Shown piece after piece: positions 1-12,277 of a stretch of 64,000 bases of DNA. Each line of letters starts with the position of its first letter. Positions within the stretch are counted from its first letter, which is position 1. A model generated the notes under the pieces. It did not search any database. It was not told where the DNA came from and was given only the letters and a program-made list of their open reading frames with translations. The position numbers and the translations under genes are program-made. Source of the DNA: Apus apus (lineage: Eukaryota > Chordata > Aves > Apodiformes > Apodidae). The stretch covers positions 16,931,001 through 16,995,000 of the forward strand of contig NC_067294.1 of the NCBI RefSeq assembly GCF_020740795.1. Direction: 5' to 3'.

Positions 1-1974
1 GTGTGTGAATGTGCAAGGACCCTGTGTTCCTGTGGCAGGCACAGTATGATCTGTGGAGTGCAGCAGCAGAACAGCTTCCAGAAAAGACAGTCCCTGAAAC
101 CCCCAAAGCTTCAGCACTTGAAGTCAGTGAAATGCAAAATGAAGCAAAACAAATGGCCCCCAAATTCTTGCAGCTTCTGCATTGACTGCTACTATAGTAT
201 CAGTCCTCAGCTACAAATAAACATGCTTTTTCCATATAGGGGGAAGCTGATAGGACAATTATCTGGACACAATATGCAAATGGTAAATACTTTGATAGCA
301 GTATATGCTAAACTGGAAAAGGTGATGTTATTCCAGTAGAAGTGTGTATTTGTGTGTCATTATATCACTGTAACAACAGGAGCAAATATCTCTGCAGAGA
401 TGCCTGCAGTCAGTCTCTGTCTAACTTGCAGGAAAGTATTCAAGTACCTTTTTATACATTGGAGCAAAGTATTGGAAGTGAAAGGAAACTTCTCCTTCTC
501 CCTTTGGTGTATCTGTCTCTATATACACTGGTCACTGCCATTATCGCTGGAGAAAGTGCAAAACAGTTTCTGTGTGTTTTGCTTCCAGGCATTTTGGCTG
601 ATGAGAGTCTGCAGAGTGCTTTTTGCTGTATTGGAGTGGCTAGAGGGTTAGCCCATGTAGTCATGTGGATGCAAACCTGTGGTTGGATGTAACTGGAAGA
701 GACTTAAATGTCCTGCTTCTGAATATTTTTCCCCACTCGGAGCAAAACACACTTAGGAGCAGGGAAGGAGACATGAGCAGGGTGAGCACTGGAGATAACT
801 TTGGCATCTGGCATATGTAAAACTAAATTATGAGCAGCTTCTTACAAACTGCCCCTAAGTGAGCTGTGCTTTTGTGAATACAGAAAAATGTGGGTGCTAA
901 AATCCACCTGAGCAAGGGGGTTCCTGGCTGGGCTCAGCTTGTGTGGCAGCTTTGGTAAGGTCATGAATTCATGTGTTGACTGTTGGGAGAGCTGCAATCC
1001 AGAAATCATGCTTTGGCTTCTACTTGACAACTCACCCTGTGTATCACAGGAGTGCTCGTGAGGCAGCAATGGAATAGAGCAAAGGGGGACGCTGAAGTGC
1101 CATTACCAGTTTTGACAGGTTGACTGAGAGAATCCTTTCATTCAGCCTTGCACTGAGGTTACTCCTAAAGGCAGAGCTTGGATCAACTACTTCTACACTT
1201 GCTCACTCGTGGATCTTCCTCCCAAAGGACATTTGATTCTGCTGTCTACTTGACAAGTTCCTTTTCACCCACTCGTGAATAAAACTGATTTTCACATCCC
1301 AGCTGGGGCTCAGTTTCTGTGTTTCCCTTTTTTCCTTCACCCCTAAGATGACAGGTGATGGTTGGGTACTTGTTTTATTAGGGCTTATTTTTTATTTTTT
1401 TTTCAAAGGCAAAATATGCTGGATTTGAAGGTCATGAATCTGCTTTCCAGCTCATTACCCAAATGCTACAAGGAAGCTGGTTAATGAAGATCTTTATTTA
1501 AAAACAAAAAGCGAGTTACTTAGGAACAGCAGATATTTTGGATGTAGAGAAGAGGTGAGGAGAGGGGAGAGGACTGGGTGTTTGTTTTCAAGCTTTTGAA
1601 ACTGAAAAACCTTCATGTGGCACAGTACCATCCTGAGACAAATACTGCAGGAACCAGCTGCAGAAAGAACAGCCTCCTGTAAAAAGCAAAAACTCCCTCT
1701 CAGAGAGATTGAGGCAAAAAATAAAAAGTGCTTGTAGCCACAGAACCAGAGAGCTGTGTGGCTGACAGACTATGTTAGTATCTAACAGGTAGGGATTGCC
1801 ATGCAAAATAAACAGGTGATGGTTTTCTTTTCCTGAGTGCTGGTTCTGTCTTTGACTGTGCCAGCCAAGTGTTCAGAACTGTTCCTCACAGGAACACCAC
1901 CATGTATAAGCCTCTATCAGTCTTTCGGATGGGGTGCTATAATGGTGAGACTGGAAGGCATCCTGAAGTGAGCT

Positions 1975-2350
1975 TAAATGAGTCCAGACAAGGACTGGAG
2001 TGGCTCTCCTACAAAGGCAGGCTGAGACAGTCTCTGGGAAGACCTTAGAGCACCTTCTACTGCCTGAAGGGGCTCCAGGAAAGCTGGGAAGATGCTGTTC
2101 ACAAGGGTGTGTAGCAAAAGGATAAGGGGCAATGGCCTTAAACTAGAGCAGGATAGATTCAGATTGCATATCAGGAAGAGGTGGGAAAGCCCTGGAACAG
2201 GTTGTCCAGGGAGGTGGTGGAGACGTTCAAGGTCAGGCTTGATGGGCCTCTAAACAACCTGAAGTAGTTAAAAAGGTCTCTGTGCACTGCAGGGGTGGCT
2301 GGACTAAAGGACCTTTAAAGGTCCCTTCCAACCCCACACATTCTGAGAAT
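1975..2350 (+). mobile_element. CR1 LINE 3' fragment
   Basis: Diverged 3' part of a CR1 non-LTR retrotransposon in plus orientation. The recognisable parts are the GGGGCTCCAGGAAAGCTGG block, AAGGATAAGGGGCAATGGC, the GGTTGTCCAGGGAGGTGGTG segment and the terminal GGTCCCTTCCAACCCCA motif shared by avian CR1 3' ends. It is 5'-truncated, has no intact ORF, and lies within a CTNNA1 intron. The left boundary is approximate. Confidence 0.85.
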
Positions 2351-4920
2351 CAAAAAGAGCTTGATTCAGGGTGACCCCATGGCTTGAATTTACCAGCAAG
2401 TGTATCTAAGGTTAAGGTGTTCTCTTTCCTGGAATAGCTGTGCTTTTTAAGAGAGCTTCTGGGCAAAGTAGCTACAGTCTTGTAACCCAGGCAGAAGTCA
2501 CTCTCCAGGGGAACTTGGAGACAGTTGCTCTGCAGAGGTATAAACCTATAAATCCAGTCCAACATCTTTAGATTCAATAGGGAAGATAAAAAGAGGCAGC
2601 TTCCTCCCATGAAAGACATGAGAAGAGTGTATGAGGTACAGACTGAGACATCAATTGCAAGTCTTTTGAATCCTAAGCCTCCCCAAGGCTTGTGGTGCCA
2701 AGTCCTGGCTCTTGCCATGGGAAGCTGTGAGGTGGAGCAGAGAGGCTCCAAGTAACTGGCTGGAGCCATCTGACTTGAACATTGCAACTGCTGCATGAAA
2801 CAAAGCACTGATAAAGAGAGTGGATTTTCTTGCCATGCTTCATTTCCTTCTGGATAGTCTCAAAATGTCCATGTTGGATTCTTTTCTTTGTACGACTTCA
2901 GTGACTCATTGTGATCACAGTGCTCTGGCAGCATTTTGAAAAGCTCTGAAATGCAGAATATTTCCCTGAAATTGCCAAATGTTTTACATAGAAGCAGCTA
3001 CGTTTCAGGTAGTCTGGCCATGTTCTTCCTATTTTTTGCATTTTATATATAGATACATCTCCTTCCTGTTAGAGTTACTCATTTTTAAATTAATTGCCCA
3101 GTGTCTCATTTTTTTGGAGAAGCAATAGTGTGTTTTAATCAGTCCCTTCCCCCTCCCTACAAGTGTTCATTTTTAGATAATGAAGGAATCACAGTCCTGC
3201 TCCATACACAGACTATTTAAGATCCAGTATCCCTGTCCTTTTCCCATGTCTATCTCAGGATCTCTTGGAAAACAAACCAGTCATTCAGTACTGGATACCA
3301 GGCATCATGTAAGAGCATATTTACTCAGATAATTTGCAGGGTTGTGACATTGCTCCAGCCAGATGTGAGACATATCCAGGATATCTTGCCGATGTCAGTG
3401 CTAAGAGCTGTGCACACTTGGCAGAGTCCAGGGTCTGATCACTCCTGCTAAAATGTTGGAACCACTTTGCAAATGGAGCTGGAGTATGTACAGCAAAAAA
3501 GGAGTGGTGAGCTGCATCTGCTCTCTGGAATTTCTTCCTGAGTACACACACACCTGCAGGTGTTTCCTGAGCCGTGGTTTTGTCTCCAGCTCCAAAGGGA
3601 CACTCGGTAGCCTTTCATTTCCCCACTAGTTTGTTCTCATCTCTGATGCAAGACATGTCTGCTCCTAAGGGAGGTCTTGTATGCCAGTTTTGCTTGGCCT
3701 TTTTAAAAAAAACATGTTTGCATTTTTGCTGTTGTAATGTACAAAAAAAAAAAAATTCCCCTTTTTCAGTTGGACAAGCTGCCTGTTGGGAGGATGATGG
3801 TGCAGCTTGTGCCTCCTGAACTTGAGTTTGGTGGCAATGCCCTGAGTTTCTTGAGCCCTGTATCTATGATAGCTCTTCCATTACAAGTGGAGAGTTGCCT
3901 GCTGTGGGCATCTGGGTTGGACGTGTGCTGTTGACAAGGATTAATTGTGGAGACAGCTGCTGCTGTCCAGACGTCCATCACACAGGTACAGAGGCCGTAT
4001 GTTCCTTCAACATGAACACTGATCTGTCGCAGTGCTTAAAGGATGTTCTTGTATCTGATTCCAGCCAAGATAGCTGGAAGAGAGAGGAGAAAATGTCTTG
4101 ACCTTTGCTATCAATATCTTCTCTCTCTCAGTAGTTACTGGCAGGATATAGCTGAGAGCAGGTTTCTGGAATGTTGTTTGTTTTACCCTTTTTGTTTCCA
4201 GGACACTTGTTACTTGGATTCACCTTCATAAAACTTTGAATTTCTAGATTTTGATTGATAGGTGGATACATCATTGCATCAATCAGACTGAGGCAAGAAA
4301 TGGTGTCAGCTTGACTTAAGAGGTAGAGCTCTTGAGCAGAGGACAGGTTTCCCTTTCTAAAACTTCTGTTTCAATCTGATTTTAGATTTTTCAGCATCGT
4401 TTCCTTGGGTGCTGCAAGGCTTTTTTTCTGCGCTTTTAGGACTTGAGAACTGTGATCTTAAAGGACAACGTGGCTGTCAGCAGGTCTCTCTCTGAAGGGA
4501 AATCCTTTTTCCTGCAGCTCCCTACACTGAAGGTGTGACTGCAGTGTCTGCTTTGAGGAAGGGCAAGCAGCAGAGGACATCCATGTTCTCCATGAAGGAC
4601 AAGGACACTGGTTAGTGCCAGGGTTCAGAGGTGTGCCTCATCCCTGCAGGACTCCTGACCAGGTTGCAGCTCATGCCAAATCATTTCTTTCATCTGTCTG
4701 TGTTATCAGACCCATCGAGCTGCTTTTGATTTGTGACCCAGAGCTGCAGCCTGCACCTCCAGAGGCAGGATGGCAGCATGGAGAGCTTTTTGTGGATTTG
4801 CCTCAGTCGTTGCTAATTTCTAGTGTCCCTGGAGTGAATCAGCCTCCTTCTCCTGCCTGATTCATTCAGTGCCATCGTGTTGTGTTTGACATCACCATCA
4901 TTTCCATGTTTTGTCACATT

Positions 4921-4949
4921 ATGTGTGTGTATATATATATATATATATA
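4921..4949. repeat. (TG)n(TA)n microsatellite
   Basis: A short TG run passes into about ten TA units and then a T-rich stretch. It is intronic and carries no other signal. Confidence 0.9.
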
Positions 4950-5964
4950 ATTATTTTTTTTAACACTTTGTTACACTTTTAAGTGAAGCTGGTAGAGCAA
5001 GTAGATTTTTGGAAAAGTAGGAACATCTGGAACTTGCACGTTTTGTTCAACAATTTTGTGACATTAATACGATCCTAAAATAACAAGAAAAATTACACAC
5101 TGAACTTTTAGTCCTAACTCTCAGGTGCTTGAAAACAAGGTTAGGATTGTCATACTGGTCTGACTGCAGATGGTTTCTTATCCCTGGCACGTTTCCAGGT
5201 GATTCTGCTGGAGCATAGTGCAGCAAGAACAGGAGCAGGAGCTTGGGACTGCTTCTTCCCCCACCCAAAGAGGCTTTTTTGGTCATTTAACTGACCAATC
5301 AGTTGGCACAACATAAACTTTGTTACCTAGCAGTATGTGTAGCATTTGTTCTGCTTAGAAAAAGAAGGATCTGAAGTAAATTATGCCCTTGAGGGTTTGA
5401 AGAAAGTGTTCAGGAGGAGCACCAAATAGTATTGTCTTCTCCTGTTCCCTGGCTAACCTAGCTCTGCCAACCACAACAGAAATCTTAAGGTACTGTGACA
5501 ATTACTGGCACAGAGTAAACCTTTAAGGAGAGGAAGATAAATACAAAATTTATCTTTCAGTTTTATTTGAATGTTGTTTCTACTTCAGACTGTGAGATTT
5601 ATTCTTTTTTGACCTTTTTTTCTCAGGGTCTGGCAAGTAGCACGAAACGTCAGCCTGTCTTAAAATATTTAACAACACAGCTTACACTCGGAAAGCAACA
5701 CCTTATAACATGACTTGTTAGAGAAAGGTGAAGCTAGCTCAAGTGAATACTTGCCAAATGTTCATGTTTATAATAACTAATCATAATAAATGTGGAAGCA
5801 GGTATGAGTTGGATGTGAGAGCAACAGCATAAACACTTGAGTGTTTAAACATCAAGTTCCTGACAACTTATTCAACTTGCTTTGTTTGCTGTTGAGTTCA
5901 TTGAATAAACACATGCAAACAAATTATGAAGGATAAGTTTTAACAATCCAGAGGTGTTTTACAG

Positions 5965-6121
5965 GTCATCAATGCTGCACTGGCTCTGGCTGCTAAACCC
6001 CAAAGCAAGCTGGCTCAAGAAAACATGGATCTCTTCAAAGAGCAGTGGGAGAAGCAAGTCCGCGTGCTGACGGACGCTGTCGATGACATCACTTCCATTG
6101 ATGACTTCCTGGCTGTATCAG
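5965..6121 (+). CDS. CTNNA1: CTNNA1 exon (M domain, residues ~464-516)
   Basis: First CTNNA1 coding exon in the window. It is preceded by TTTTACAG and followed by the donor G|GTAATC. It starts in phase 0 with Val-Ile-Asn and ends one base into a Glu codon. The 52 complete codons match the alpha-catenin M domain, including AAKPQSKLAQENMDLFKEQW and DDITSIDDFLAVS. Alpha-E-catenin binds beta-catenin through its N-terminus (outside the window) and F-actin through its C-terminus, coupling cadherins to the cytoskeleton. The M domain unfolds under tension to expose the vinculin site and autoinhibits it otherwise. Counting back from the stop places this exon at human residue 464 onward, probably exon 11 of 18. 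The assignment to CTNNA1 rather than CTNNA2 or CTNNA3 rests on the C-terminal exon. Confidence 0.96.
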
Positions 6122-6879
6122 GTAATCAGGGCTTCCAGCTCAGAAATCATTCTCATAACTGAACTTATGCCTGGAAATGGGTGGTTTCTACATGTGTTCT
6201 GGGGTCTTCCTGAGTTTTTGGAAGGGATGCTGTTTGTACATGTCACCTGGCAAGTGTCATCTTCTGCCGAGCAAGGTGTGAAAATAGAGCAGGAGATCTT
6301 GGCACAAGGAGAAGAGATATTTTGATAGTGTGCAAGCAGTGATAGTTTAGTTCAGCAGGTACGCTAGAAAGCTGTCACTGTGTGTGCATGCATTAATGCT
6401 TTTGTTTACATGTCAGCAAAGCAGCTTACACACAGGGAAAGACACTTCAGTCTCAAGATTTTGAATGGCGAGCTCAACTCCGGGTGAATTGCAATCCTAG
6501 GTGCTGTAGACAAACCTCACTGGTAACACTGGGGGAAATAGAATATGTTTGTGTTTAAGTTATGAACTAGCAAAAAAGACAATCCCTCAGTTCACCTTAG
6601 ACTCTTCTTATGTAAACAAAAATGAATACCAAACTGTTTCTTTAGAAAATGTTCCATGAATATTCTTAGCCCTGTCAGCTTTAGCAAAGTTTTAACATTT
6701 CTTATAAAAGGTTGCAAGATTATGACAGATCAATAATTCTGTTTGGCAAAGTGCTTGCCAAGTTAATCTGTTCTATCAGCATCATTGATAAAGATGCACT
6801 ATTAGCTGCTGTGACCTACAAATGAGGGGGGTGTTTTTCTTTCCACATCCTCGGTATCTGCTCAAGTCAGAGGACGTGG

Positions 6880-7075
6880 TGATAAAATTACGTGAGACCC
6901 TGGCCCAGGTTGCCCAGGGAGGTTGTGGAAGCCCCATCCTTGGAAGTGTTCAAGGGCAGGTTGGATGGGGCTTGGAGCAACCTGGGCTGGTGGGAGGTGT
7001 CCCTGCCCATGCAGTGGAGTTAGATCTAGATGATCTTTAAGGTCCCTTCCAACCCAAACTATTCTATTATTCTAA
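6880..7075 (+). mobile_element. CR1 LINE 3' fragment
   Basis: 5'-truncated CR1 with the segment CCCAGGTTGCCCAGGGAGG, the core from AGGGCAGGTTGGATGGGGC to CCTGCCCATGCAG, and the terminal AAGGTCCCTTCCAACCCAAA followed by ATTCTATTATTCT. A core of about 60 bp is identical to the copies at 17784-17961 and, in reverse, 8475-8750, so this is a young subfamily. Confidence 0.93.
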
Positions 7076-8210
7076 TTGTGTCTGCAGTAGCTTGCAGAAA
7101 TTACCACTGCAAACTGAGGGTCTAGTTGTCCTCATGCAAACAGGCTTGAGCATCTCAAGGGACCTAAAAACTGTATGAAAAGAGATTTCACAGGAAGGTG
7201 AGTAGCATCAGAAGTACCAAGTGAACATATCTAGAAAACGTAGACAAAAACTTGCAGGCTTAAATTAAAATACCATCTTTTTTTAATATTAAAAAAAGAA
7301 AAACCAAACAAAAAAAACCCAAGTCATGTTTCTGTGGTGAGTCACCTGTATTATCATACATGTTGTATTGTGATTCCCTGGTTTCTGAGTGAAAATGTTC
7401 TCTGCAATGAGTGAGCATAAACTTACTAGTCAATTGAATGTCCTAGTTCTTTGTATCGTCGTTGCAGCAGTGGTTGAAATTGCACAGCTGTGAGGAGCCT
7501 ATTTCTGGGGAAATATATTTAGAGAGAATTGCGTGCTGAAGTTCACGGCTCCACTTTGAGTTTGCCTACAAGTATTCCAAACATTTGAAAGAGAAAAAGC
7601 TGTTAGTCTGTGAAAACACAGTCCGTGCAAAGCTGCTTCACTGCATTTCACTTCCAGGCGTGGCTCAAAATGGGTCAAGCCACTGGAATGGGGTGGTCTC
7701 CATCCTCGTACAGGGCATTTGAGGAGATGGGTACTTGGCCTCTGAGGGGACAGGTGGTGGTGTTGGCCCACTGTTGAGGTGCTCTGAAGAGTTATAAGGG
7801 CTTGGCAATAAGAGGGTAGTGACAGGTTGACTCAGGAGAGGGCTCACCTTGAATGTGTGCTCACCACCAAAATGTTACCACAGACATGCCATGCTTTGAG
7901 ACTGCTTAAGATGCTCAAGTGCATTCAGCAATTGTTTGTATGTGCTGGGTTATCAGAGATGTTAGAAAAATATTAAAGCAATAAATATTGCTTTAAATAT
8001 GATTTGTTTGAACTTAGATAAATGTTTTCCATATAAATGCCATGACTCCAATTCTCTGCTGAAAGTCTAAACATTTCTTTAGATAAAACTGTGATGGGTA
8101 TGATTTATACCAGGTTCCTTTCAGGGTTATTAGGATGTTTGTGCATAGTAGGGTTTGTATCAGCTGCTAGCTGAGCTGTGAGCAGAATTAAAAGAGTGCT
8201 CCTGTGGGTC

Positions 8211-8277
8211 TGTGTGTGTTTGTATAGATCTGTGTGTGTATACATATATATATATTTATATATTTATATAAAAAAAT
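8211..8277. repeat. TG/TA-rich simple repeat
   Basis: GTGTGTTTG-type units pass into TATATATATTTATATATTTATATA. Intronic low-complexity sequence. Confidence 0.85.
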
Positions 8278-8474
8278 ACCACATTCCTACCGTGGGTTGT
8301 GCTGTCCAGTGAGAGGTACAGGCTTCATTGTTCAGCTTGTGGTATGGAATTGTATTCATTATGCACAAGTAAAGATGAAAGCTTGATGGAAGAGATGTTT
8401 GGTTTAGAGAGCAACAGAATATCTTACAAGAATCGGATACTTAAGTGTATGGTGTTGCAGATAAGCTTGCAAGT

Positions 8475-8750
8475 TCATAGAATCATAGCATGGTTTGGGT
8501 TGGAAGGGACCTTAAAAGATCATCTAGATCCAACCCCCTGCATGGGCAGGGACACCTCCCACCAGCCCAGGTTGCTCCAAGCCCCATCCAACCTGCCCTT
8601 CAACACTGCCAGGGATGGGGCAGCCACAGCTTCCCTGGGCAACCTGGGCCAGGCTCTCACCACCCTCATAGTGAAGAATTTTCTCCTACTGTCTCACCTC
8701 AATCTCTCCTCTTCCAGTTTTAATCCACTACCTCTTGTCCTTTCACTAGT
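8475..8750 (-). mobile_element. CR1 LINE 3' fragment (inverted)
   Basis: Minus-oriented CR1. Read on plus it begins with the reverse-complemented 3' end, ATAGAATCATAGCATGGTTT then GGGTTGGAAGGGACCTT. It continues through the conserved core and the segment ending CTCACCACCCTCATAGTGAAG and ACCTCTTGTCCTTTCACTA. It is inverted relative to the CR1 at 6880-7075, about 1.4 kb upstream in the same intron. Confidence 0.93.
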
Positions 8751-8828
8751 GGAATCATAGAGCAGTTTGGTTTGGAAAGGACCCTAAAGATCATCTAAAT
8801 CCAACCTCCCTGCATGGGCAGGGACAAT
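8751..8828 (-). mobile_element. second CR1 3'-end fragment abutting the first
   Basis: A separate CR1 3' terminus (GGAATCATAGAGCAGTTTGG, AAAGGACCCTAAAGATCATC, CCTGCATGGGCAGGGACA) directly follows the upstream CR1 in the same orientation and is truncated after about 78 bp. It differs from its neighbour at several bases, so it is a different insertion rather than a recent tandem duplication. Confidence 0.85.
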
Positions 8829-11458
8829 AACAACAAGTTACAACATTTTATGAAGGGCGTAACACAGAAAGGGCCCTGCTGAGTTAGGACAACAGTCTGG
8901 GTAATTATCAGTCCATGGGAGATTAATAAAAGACCAGAACAGCCCTGTAGACTGAAGATCATTCCTATACACTCCCAGTCAGGAGTGACTGCAGCTGAGG
9001 GAGCTCCAGCATGGGATGTGCTACCTACTGAACAGCTCTTGACAGATTTTTCTCATTTAAGCTTGTGTTAGTTGCTCTTTCAACTATTATAAACCTCTGG
9101 CATCTCCAGCATCCTGCCCAAAAATCACAACTCAGTGTGAGGAGCTTCCTGTTTTTTGCAGTGTCACCTGCTTCCTTCATTTGCTGCCCCTAGTTGTAGC
9201 AGAAGACAGCAAAGAGGGGTTTTTTCCCTATTTGCTTTCTTCGTGCTGTTTGGAAATGTACAGACTTCTGTTGTGTGTTTACTCAGTCATCTCTTTCTTG
9301 ACTGCAGTGTCTTTGCCTGTTTCATTATTCCTCATTTCAGAGCTTTTCTGTACTTTGTGTAATTCTTATCCCTCTTGTCAGTGCCTTCCCTTAAGCACTC
9401 AGGGTGTGTTTATGTGCCCACTATCTCTGTTTTATAGAGCAGTTGCTGATAGCACCATGTAATTGTCAAATTCAGTGTTCTGAAATTACCTGGATCTCCT
9501 CTGAAATCCTCTAAAAAAGTAATTCCAGTTGCTCCTTTCTGTTCCTCTGCTGCAGACAGAGGTTTATGCAAGAGCCTGCCCATCACAGCAGAGCTATTTC
9601 ATCTTAAGAGCTTCCAGATGAATATTGCCTGGGCCTGATGATTGTCCTTCTTCATTACTAGATGAATGCTGTGCCAAGGAGTGTGTGAACACTCCAGTAT
9701 TTGTTCTATAACTATGTCTACTGACACTGCTGCTTGACCTGACTCCTCCAGTGTCCCTTGTCAAGAGACTGTGCAGCGTGGAAATGGCTCTAAGACCTTC
9801 CACAGGGGACACAGCAGAGAAGCAGAGTTTTATTTGTGCATCTGTGGCTTTATCTCCTGGCTGTTGCTCTTAGGTTTTGATCTCCTATAGCCCCCAGACT
9901 CCCTTGCAGACTTCTTGGGTTGTTTGGAAAATTACTGCTTTATCCCTTTAATGGGGAAGTGGGTGGAGGTGGAAGGTGTTTGGTGGGGATGGACTGACAG
10001 TTGTGGAGCACTTTGAATTCTCTTAGCTTTTAATATTTCCTTGTTTGCTCTAGAAATAATTTTCACTGGAAAAAATGTCTTTCCTCTTACCTTGTTGCCA
10101 AACCACACCATTTTTTCTCTATAGGGAAAAAAAAACAAGATCTGTTGCTCTTTCCTATGTTACATTCTGTTATGTTCAATTGCTGTGAGATTTGTCTCCA
10201 GCTCAGCCCCAGGGAGGCTGTTATCTTAGGTACAGGACAGCATTATCATGTCCCCAAAGGTGCTGGTGAACCTGTGTCTCAGCATTTCTTGGCCTCTGCC
10301 ACCCTGGCCTCAGCAGATGGCATTTTGTGCCAGACACTTGTGGTCTGTATGCCTGTAGGACAGGTAGCAGTGTGTGTATACACAAGCACACAGAACAATG
10401 TCAAATCTGATTTCTTATCATCCAACTGGAGAGTATAACCAGAGTGGATCCACCTGACAGTCCCTGACTGCCCTGGGAGGGATTATCTTTCCATAGAAGC
10501 ATCTTGCTGGCAACTTGGCGTCTGCCAAAGGCATTAAATGATGGGCAGGCATTTAAATATTCATATTCATTTTGTCCATGGCTTTTATCAAAGTTCATAT
10601 AATCCAAAGAGGCTTTTAAATTGTCTGTGGCTTAATTTATTCGTTAAGCAACTCAAGCAACAAACAGCCTGTGTTTTGGCCCGATGCCGATGCTTTTCTT
10701 TTTCCTGTTGCAACCTGCAGGGATATCTGTCTCTTGCTTTAAATACCAGCACTGTGCTCCTCAGTGAAGCTCTGGTACCTTGGCTGCCTGCTCACTGACT
10801 TGTCAAATCACTAATGAACCTGTGCTTTTCTCTCTTGGGGCCACATTCTGCCCTCAGCTGAACTTGTTCAGGCTGAGTTGCTTCAGAGGTGTTGCACAAG
10901 TGTATTTTTTTTGCCCAGGCTCCTTACAGAAGTTTCACAATATTGAACCTGGCTCTGTTAATTTTATGTTAATTAAGTGTAGCTCTTCCAGCAGCAATCT
11001 TTTCAGCCCGTTTATACACATTCTCTATCAGTCAACTCTGTGTGCTTCTTGTCTCTACAAACTCTTGCAAAATGGCTCTTTTGCTACCTGCACAGGGAAT
11101 AAAAGCCACTTCAGTGGTGCAGATTGGCAGTGTAGCATGATTAAGTCAATGGCAAGTCATACTGGAAACTAATTTCAGTGACAGAGCAGAAGCGTTTCCA
11201 AGTTGGTTTCTTACCAAGCAGCCCAAGTACTGATGTTGGATGGCAATGTCAAAGTGTTGGTACTGACATATTGAAGAGGATTCTATCAGAGTTTGGAAGA
11301 TCTTTTGGTTCCCCCAAATGAGGATCCTGGCCTCTTTCAGTCATCTCTTCAGGATTTTTACTCATGGGCCTCCTGGGCTTGATTAATGGGGGAAAATACC
11401 TCTGTATAAAAACAAAAAAAAAGTGTATTCTAGAGAGAAATTACAAACAGAGGCCTTG

Positions 11459-11491
11459 GCTTTTTTTTTTTTCTTTTTTTTTCTTTTTTTC
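11459..11491. repeat. poly(T)/polypyrimidine tract
   Basis: T runs of about 8-13 bases broken by single C residues. It lies about 600 bp upstream of the next acceptor, too far to be its polypyrimidine tract. On the minus strand it would be a poly(A)-like tail, but no retrogene body was recognised beside it. Confidence 0.8.
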
Positions 11492-12076
11492 TGAAGAAGT
11501 GATGAGTACTCAGTTGCTGGAACACTTTCTGCATCAGTCACTGCGTGTGTTTTGTGCCTCAAGTTGGAAAGGAGGCCCAACAGTTTAATACTCTCTGATG
11601 GTACGTGTGTGGTTGTAGGAAAACACTGTGTAGGAAGCCAAAACCATGCAGCAAGGGACCTGTCTATTAAGACACTGGGTGGATGAGGTGTGGTGTTGGG
11701 GAGGGTGCCTCATTGCCCCACACACATGGAATAATGGGGGAGTGGCTTTTAAGTGTTTGGAATAAGGGCTTGGACAGTCCAGGGGAAGATGATGGAAAGG
11801 AACACGTTTGGGGAGAATCTGGCTGAACTCAGCTTTTCTGTTGGGTAAAATTGACTAGATGGGGGCAAGAGGCTTGGATGCCAGCAAGTGAATGTTTTTT
11901 TTTTAACACCTGGTTTGGAAGGGCAGCTGTTTGCTGGTCACAGCAAGCTTAAAAATTAATGCTTTACAGCATCTCACTGGGGGTTTATAGAGCAGATCAC
12001 AAACAGACGTTGCAGTTCTGATGACTGCAACAGAAAGAAGATATTAACATCTAAATCCTCCTTCTTTTACCACCAG

Positions 12077-12277
12077 AGAATCATATTTTAGAAGATGTAA
12101 ACAAATGTGTCATTGCTCTCCAAGAAAAAGATGTTGATGGTTTAGACCGCACAGCTGGTGCAATTCGAGGACGTGCAGCTAGAGTCATTCATGTTGTCAC
12201 TTCTGAAATGGATAACTACGAGCCTGGAGTCTACACTGAGAAGGTGTTGGAAGCCACAAAGTTACTGTCCAACACAG
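12077..12277 (+). CDS. CTNNA1: CTNNA1 exon (M domain, residues ~516-583)
   Basis: Acceptor CACCAG and donor G|GTAAGA. Its first two bases complete the Glu codon begun in the previous exon, giving ENHILEDVNKCVIALQEKD, and it continues through RTAGAIRGRAARVIHVVTSE to EKVLEATKLLSNT. Its last base begins the Val codon finished in the next exon. The 201 bp encode helices of the M-domain bundles that pack against the vinculin-binding region. At the amino-acid level the sequence appears identical or nearly so to mammalian alpha-E-catenin as I know it, consistent with strong purifying selection. No frameshift or stop was seen. Confidence 0.96.

Larger units (their letters stand above)
1..5964 (+). 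other. CTNNA1: CTNNA1 intron (3' part, enters from left edge)
   Basis: No conserved coding sequence is visible on either strand. The stretch holds one CR1 fragment near 1975-2350, an (A)n run near 3740-3755 and a (TG)n(TA)n tract at 4921-4949. It ends in a TTTTACAG acceptor at 5957-5964. In mammals LRRTM2 is nested in an earlier CTNNA1 intron; nothing resembling it is present here. Confidence 0.8.
6122..12076 (+). other. CTNNA1: CTNNA1 intron, ~6 kb
   Basis: Bounded by the GT donor at 6122 and the ACCACCAG acceptor at 12069-12076. It contains a plus-oriented CR1 (6880-7075), a minus-oriented CR1 pair (8475-8828), TG/TA simple repeats near 8211-8277 and a T-rich tract at 11459-11491. An AT-rich stretch near 10540-10670 looks like possible conserved non-coding DNA. 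No exon of another gene was recognised. Confidence 0.85.
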
